7,858 bases of DNA from Candidatus Dadabacteria bacterium (GTDB lineage Bacteria > Desulfobacterota_D > UBA1144 > Nemesobacterales > UBA2774), in assembly GCA_004356555.1 (NCBI GenBank), contig SMWY01000045.1, positions 1 through 7,858 of the forward strand, written 5' to 3'. The translations under genes were made by a program, and so were the position numbers. The notes under the pieces are model-generated. The model did no database searches. It had not been told where the DNA came from and worked only from the letters and a program-made list of their open reading frames with translations. Position 1 is the first letter of the stretch. Each line of letters begins with the position of its first letter. This document shows positions 5,871 through 7,858 of this stretch, one piece after another.

Positions 5871-7484
5871 TTGGAAAAGACAAAGTATATATTTGTAACC
5901 GGTGGTGTTATGTCGTCCTTGGGCAAAGGGCTTGCTGCCGCATCTATCGGTGCACTCCTTGAAAGCAGGGGACTCAAAGTAACCCTACAGAAATTAGACC
6001 CATATATCAATGTTGACCCCGGAACGATGAACCCGCTTCAGCACGGAGAAGTCTATGTGACTGACGACGGGGCGGAAACTGACTTAGATCTAGGACATTA
6101 TCAACGTTTTACACATACACAGCTTTCCCAGAAGAACAATTTTACTAGCGGCAGTGTATATAACTCAGTAATTTCTAAAGAGAGGGAAGGGAAGTACCTT
6201 GGCAAAACAGTCCAGGTTATTCCTCATATTACGGATGAGATAAAAGAACGTGTTATAGCGGTAGCAGATGATAACGATGTGGTTATAGTAGAAATTGGCG
6301 GAACGGTAGGTGACATCGAAAGCCTTCCTTTCTTAGAAGCGGTAAGACAGTTGAGAACTGATCTGGGCAGGGAGAACACACTATTTGTTCATCTAACCTA
6401 TGTCCCTTACTTAGCGGCAGCAGGTGAGCTAAAGTCAAAACCTACTCAGCATAGTGTCAAAGAACTACTGCAAATAGGTATACAGCCTGATATTCTGCTC
6501 TGCAGAACTGAAAGACACCTCCCTCAGGAGCTCAAAGAAAAAATTGCGCTCTTCTGTAATGTAAAAAACGAAGCTGTAATTACTGCAATAGACGTAGAGT
6601 CAATCTATGAAGTTCCCATATTCTTACATCAAGAGAAACTGGATCAAATTATTATTGATTATTTAAATATGTGGACAAAAAAACCCGATATTTCCAACTG
6701 GGTTAATATTGCCGACAAATTCAAAAATCCCAAATCAGATGTGACTATAGGAGTTGTAGGGAAATATGTAAGTCTAAAAGACTCTTATAAGAGCCTGCAT
6801 GAAGCTCTTGACCACGGAGGAATGGCAAATGAATCGCGTGTTCAAATCAAATATGTTGATTCAGAAGATATAGAATCTCAAGGGGTCGAATCACTCCTAA
6901 ATGATGTACACGGGATACTTGTTCCCGGGGGATTCGGGAAACGCGGATTTGAAGGAAAAATCGAAGCTGTCAGATTCGCGCGTGAGCAAAAAGTTCCTTT
7001 TTTGGGAATATGTCTAGGAATGCAAATGGCGGTTGTAGAATTTTCCAGAAATATTTGCGGCATTAAAGACGCTCATTCAAGGGAGTTTTCTGATGATGTT
7101 GCAAGCCCTGTAATTGATCTCATGGAGTATCAGCGTGGAATAAACGATATGGGCGGAACTATGAGACTCGGTGCTTACCCATGCGTGCTAGGAAAAAATA
7201 CCCTTGCTCATGCTGCATACGGAAGAGACGAAATTTCAGAGCGTCACCGCCATAGATATGAAGTAAATAACTCTTATCGTCAAACTTTATCAAATAACGG
7301 CCTCATCCTTAGCGGTTTATCACCTGATAAAGAACTAGTAGAAATGATCGAGCTTGATAACCATCCCTGGTTTGTTGGCTGTCAGTTCCATCCGGAGTTT
7401 AAGTCTACCCCCCTTGAGCCACACCCGCTTTTCAGAGACTTTGTAAAAGTAGCTATGGAATACAAGTCTTCTCTATCCGCTTAA
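5871..7484 (+). CDS. pyrG: CTP synthase (glutamine hydrolysing)
   Basis: A 537-residue, full-length enzyme. It makes CTP from UTP using ATP and ammonia released from glutamine. The N-terminal synthetase domain (about 1-268) shows KYIFVTGGVMSSLGKG at 5-20 (P-loop), the DPYINVDPGTMNPLQHGEVYV region at 43-63, Asp72 and Glu141 as Mg ligands, and GGTVGDIES at 143-151. The C-terminal class I glutaminase domain (about 291-537) shows GVVGKYVSLKDSY, the VPGGFGKRG oxyanion loop at 351-359, nucleophile Cys381 in GICLGMQ, and His507/Glu509 in FHPEF. The TTG start is forced: an in-frame TAG sits immediately before it, and the next ATG (codon 14) would cut into the P-loop region. A TTG start with a distant ribosome site suggests modest translation. 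It follows rdgB by 139 bases, probably with its own promoter. Confidence 0.98.
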   Translation: MEKTKYIFVTGGVMSSLGKGLAAASIGALLESRGLKVTLQKLDPYINVDPGTMNPLQHGEVYVTDDGAETDLDLGHYQRFTHTQLSQKNNFTSGSVYNSVISKEREGKYLGKTVQVIPHITDEIKERVIAVADDNDVVIVEIGGTVGDIESLPFLEAVRQLRTDLGRENTLFVHLTYVPYLAAAGELKSKPTQHSVKELLQIGIQPDILLCRTERHLPQELKEKIALFCNVKNEAVITAIDVESIYEVPIFLHQEKLDQIIIDYLNMWTKKPDISNWVNIADKFKNPKSDVTIGVVGKYVSLKDSYKSLHEALDHGGMANESRVQIKYVDSEDIESQGVESLLNDVHGILVPGGFGKRGFEGKIEAVRFAREQKVPFLGICLGMQMAVVEFSRNICGIKDAHSREFSDDVASPVIDLMEYQRGINDMGGTMRLGAYPCVLGKNTLAHAAYGRDEISERHRHRYEVNNSYRQTLSNNGLILSGLSPDKELVEMIELDNHPWFVGCQFHPEFKSTPLEPHPLFRDFVKVAMEYKSSLSA

Positions 7485-7526
7485 AAAAAGCTTGATAACA
7501 AAAGTTTGTCAATGAATATTTAATGT

Positions 7527-7858
7527 ATGACTAAATACATTGCGATCTTTACCTTTACCTTTGCTTCTATATTAACTTTGCAAGCTAATATTCTTGCCGA
7601 TGTTCCCGAATCACAAAAGCCCGAAGTCAAGAATCTGTTAGAATTCGTTGAAACAACAGGTTGTACTTTTGAGAGGAACGGCAGGAAGTACAACGGCGAG
7701 AGAGCCTCTAAACATATAAAAAGAAAGTACAATCATTTTAGAGACAAAATCACGACGACTGAAGAGTTTATAGAATATTCGGGCACAAAAAGTACAATTA
7801 GCGGTAAGTTTTATCTCGTATATTGCGAGGATAATGATCCAATAAAATCTAGAGACTG
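7527..7858 (+). CDS. Secreted DUF5329 (YfeK-like) family protein, 5' part
   Basis: The frame opens at ATG 7527 and runs off the right edge without a stop, showing 110 complete codons. Residues 1 to about 20-24 form a signal peptide with a hydrophobic stretch IAIFTFTFASILTLQA, cut probably after LQA or ILA, so the protein is exported. The mature part matches my recollection of the DUF5329/YfeK pattern: CTFERNG at 46-52, E-R-A-x-x-H-x-x-x-K at 58-67, ITTTEEFIE at 75-83 and TKSTISGKFYLV at 87-98. Two cysteines (46 and 100) could form a disulphide. The function of the family is not established. An in-frame stop at 7521-7523 limits the start; no good ribosome site is visible. It follows pyrG by 42 bases with no clear terminator, so read-through from pyrG is possible. 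Confidence 0.75.
   Translation, partial: MTKYIAIFTFTFASILTLQANILADVPESQKPEVKNLLEFVETTGCTFERNGRKYNGERASKHIKRKYNHFRDKITTTEEFIEYSGTKSTISGKFYLVYCEDNDPIKSRD

Noticed and set aside
6878..7063. Open frame of 61 codons on the - strand
   Set aside because: Antisense to the glutaminase domain of pyrG, with no independent support.
7489..7514. Possible hairpin after pyrG (ACAA/TTGT with TTG/CAA)
   Set aside because: The stem is short, bulged and AT-rich, with no T tract after it; not enough for a terminator call.
7520..7732. Open frame of 70 codons on the - strand
   Set aside because: Antisense to the DUF5329-like gene, which has a signal peptide and family motifs on the + strand.

Overview
The window is chromosomal DNA from an AT-rich bacterium, probably Gram-negative: two genes encode cleavable-type signal peptides, and the core proteins look like those of Deltaproteobacteria or related uncultivated lineages (Dadabacteria would also fit). 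This placement is an impression from protein style; no marker gene here settles it. No transposase, integrase, phage gene, tRNA, rRNA or CRISPR array was seen.

Layout. (1) The left edge holds the 3' end of a gene on the + strand, probably a MaoC-like hotdog acyl dehydratase. (2) Converging on it is a run of three genes on the - strand, read right to left: an exported protein resembling the acetoacetate-decarboxylase (ADC) fold, a short-chain dehydrogenase/reductase (SDR), and a luciferase-like flavin-dependent oxidoreductase (LLM). (3) Divergent from that run is a LysR-family regulator. The 170-base region between it and the ADC-like gene carries a well-formed sigma70-type promoter for the - strand run and two related inverted repeats that could be LysR operators. 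(4) From about 4.3 kb rightward the content becomes core nucleotide metabolism on the + strand: RNase PH (rph), the XTP/dITP pyrophosphatase (rdgB) five bases behind it, CTP synthase (pyrG, with a forced TTG start), and the 5' part of a secreted DUF5329/YfeK-like gene that runs off the right edge.

How the genes may work together. rph and rdgB are almost certainly co-transcribed: one trims tRNA 3' ends by phosphorolysis and the other removes non-canonical purine nucleotides. pyrG has its own candidate promoter. The left block looks like a small LysR-controlled accessory module for oxidising or reducing an unknown organic or acyl substrate. No pathway can be named from sequence alone.

The most interesting point is the ADC-like protein. 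It has a signal peptide, and the stretch where ADC enzymes carry their Schiff-base lysine pair reads A-Q, so it is probably not a classical decarboxylase. I see no clear evidence of a dramatic new system; the LysR/ADC-like/SDR/LLM cluster is the best candidate for undescribed biology.
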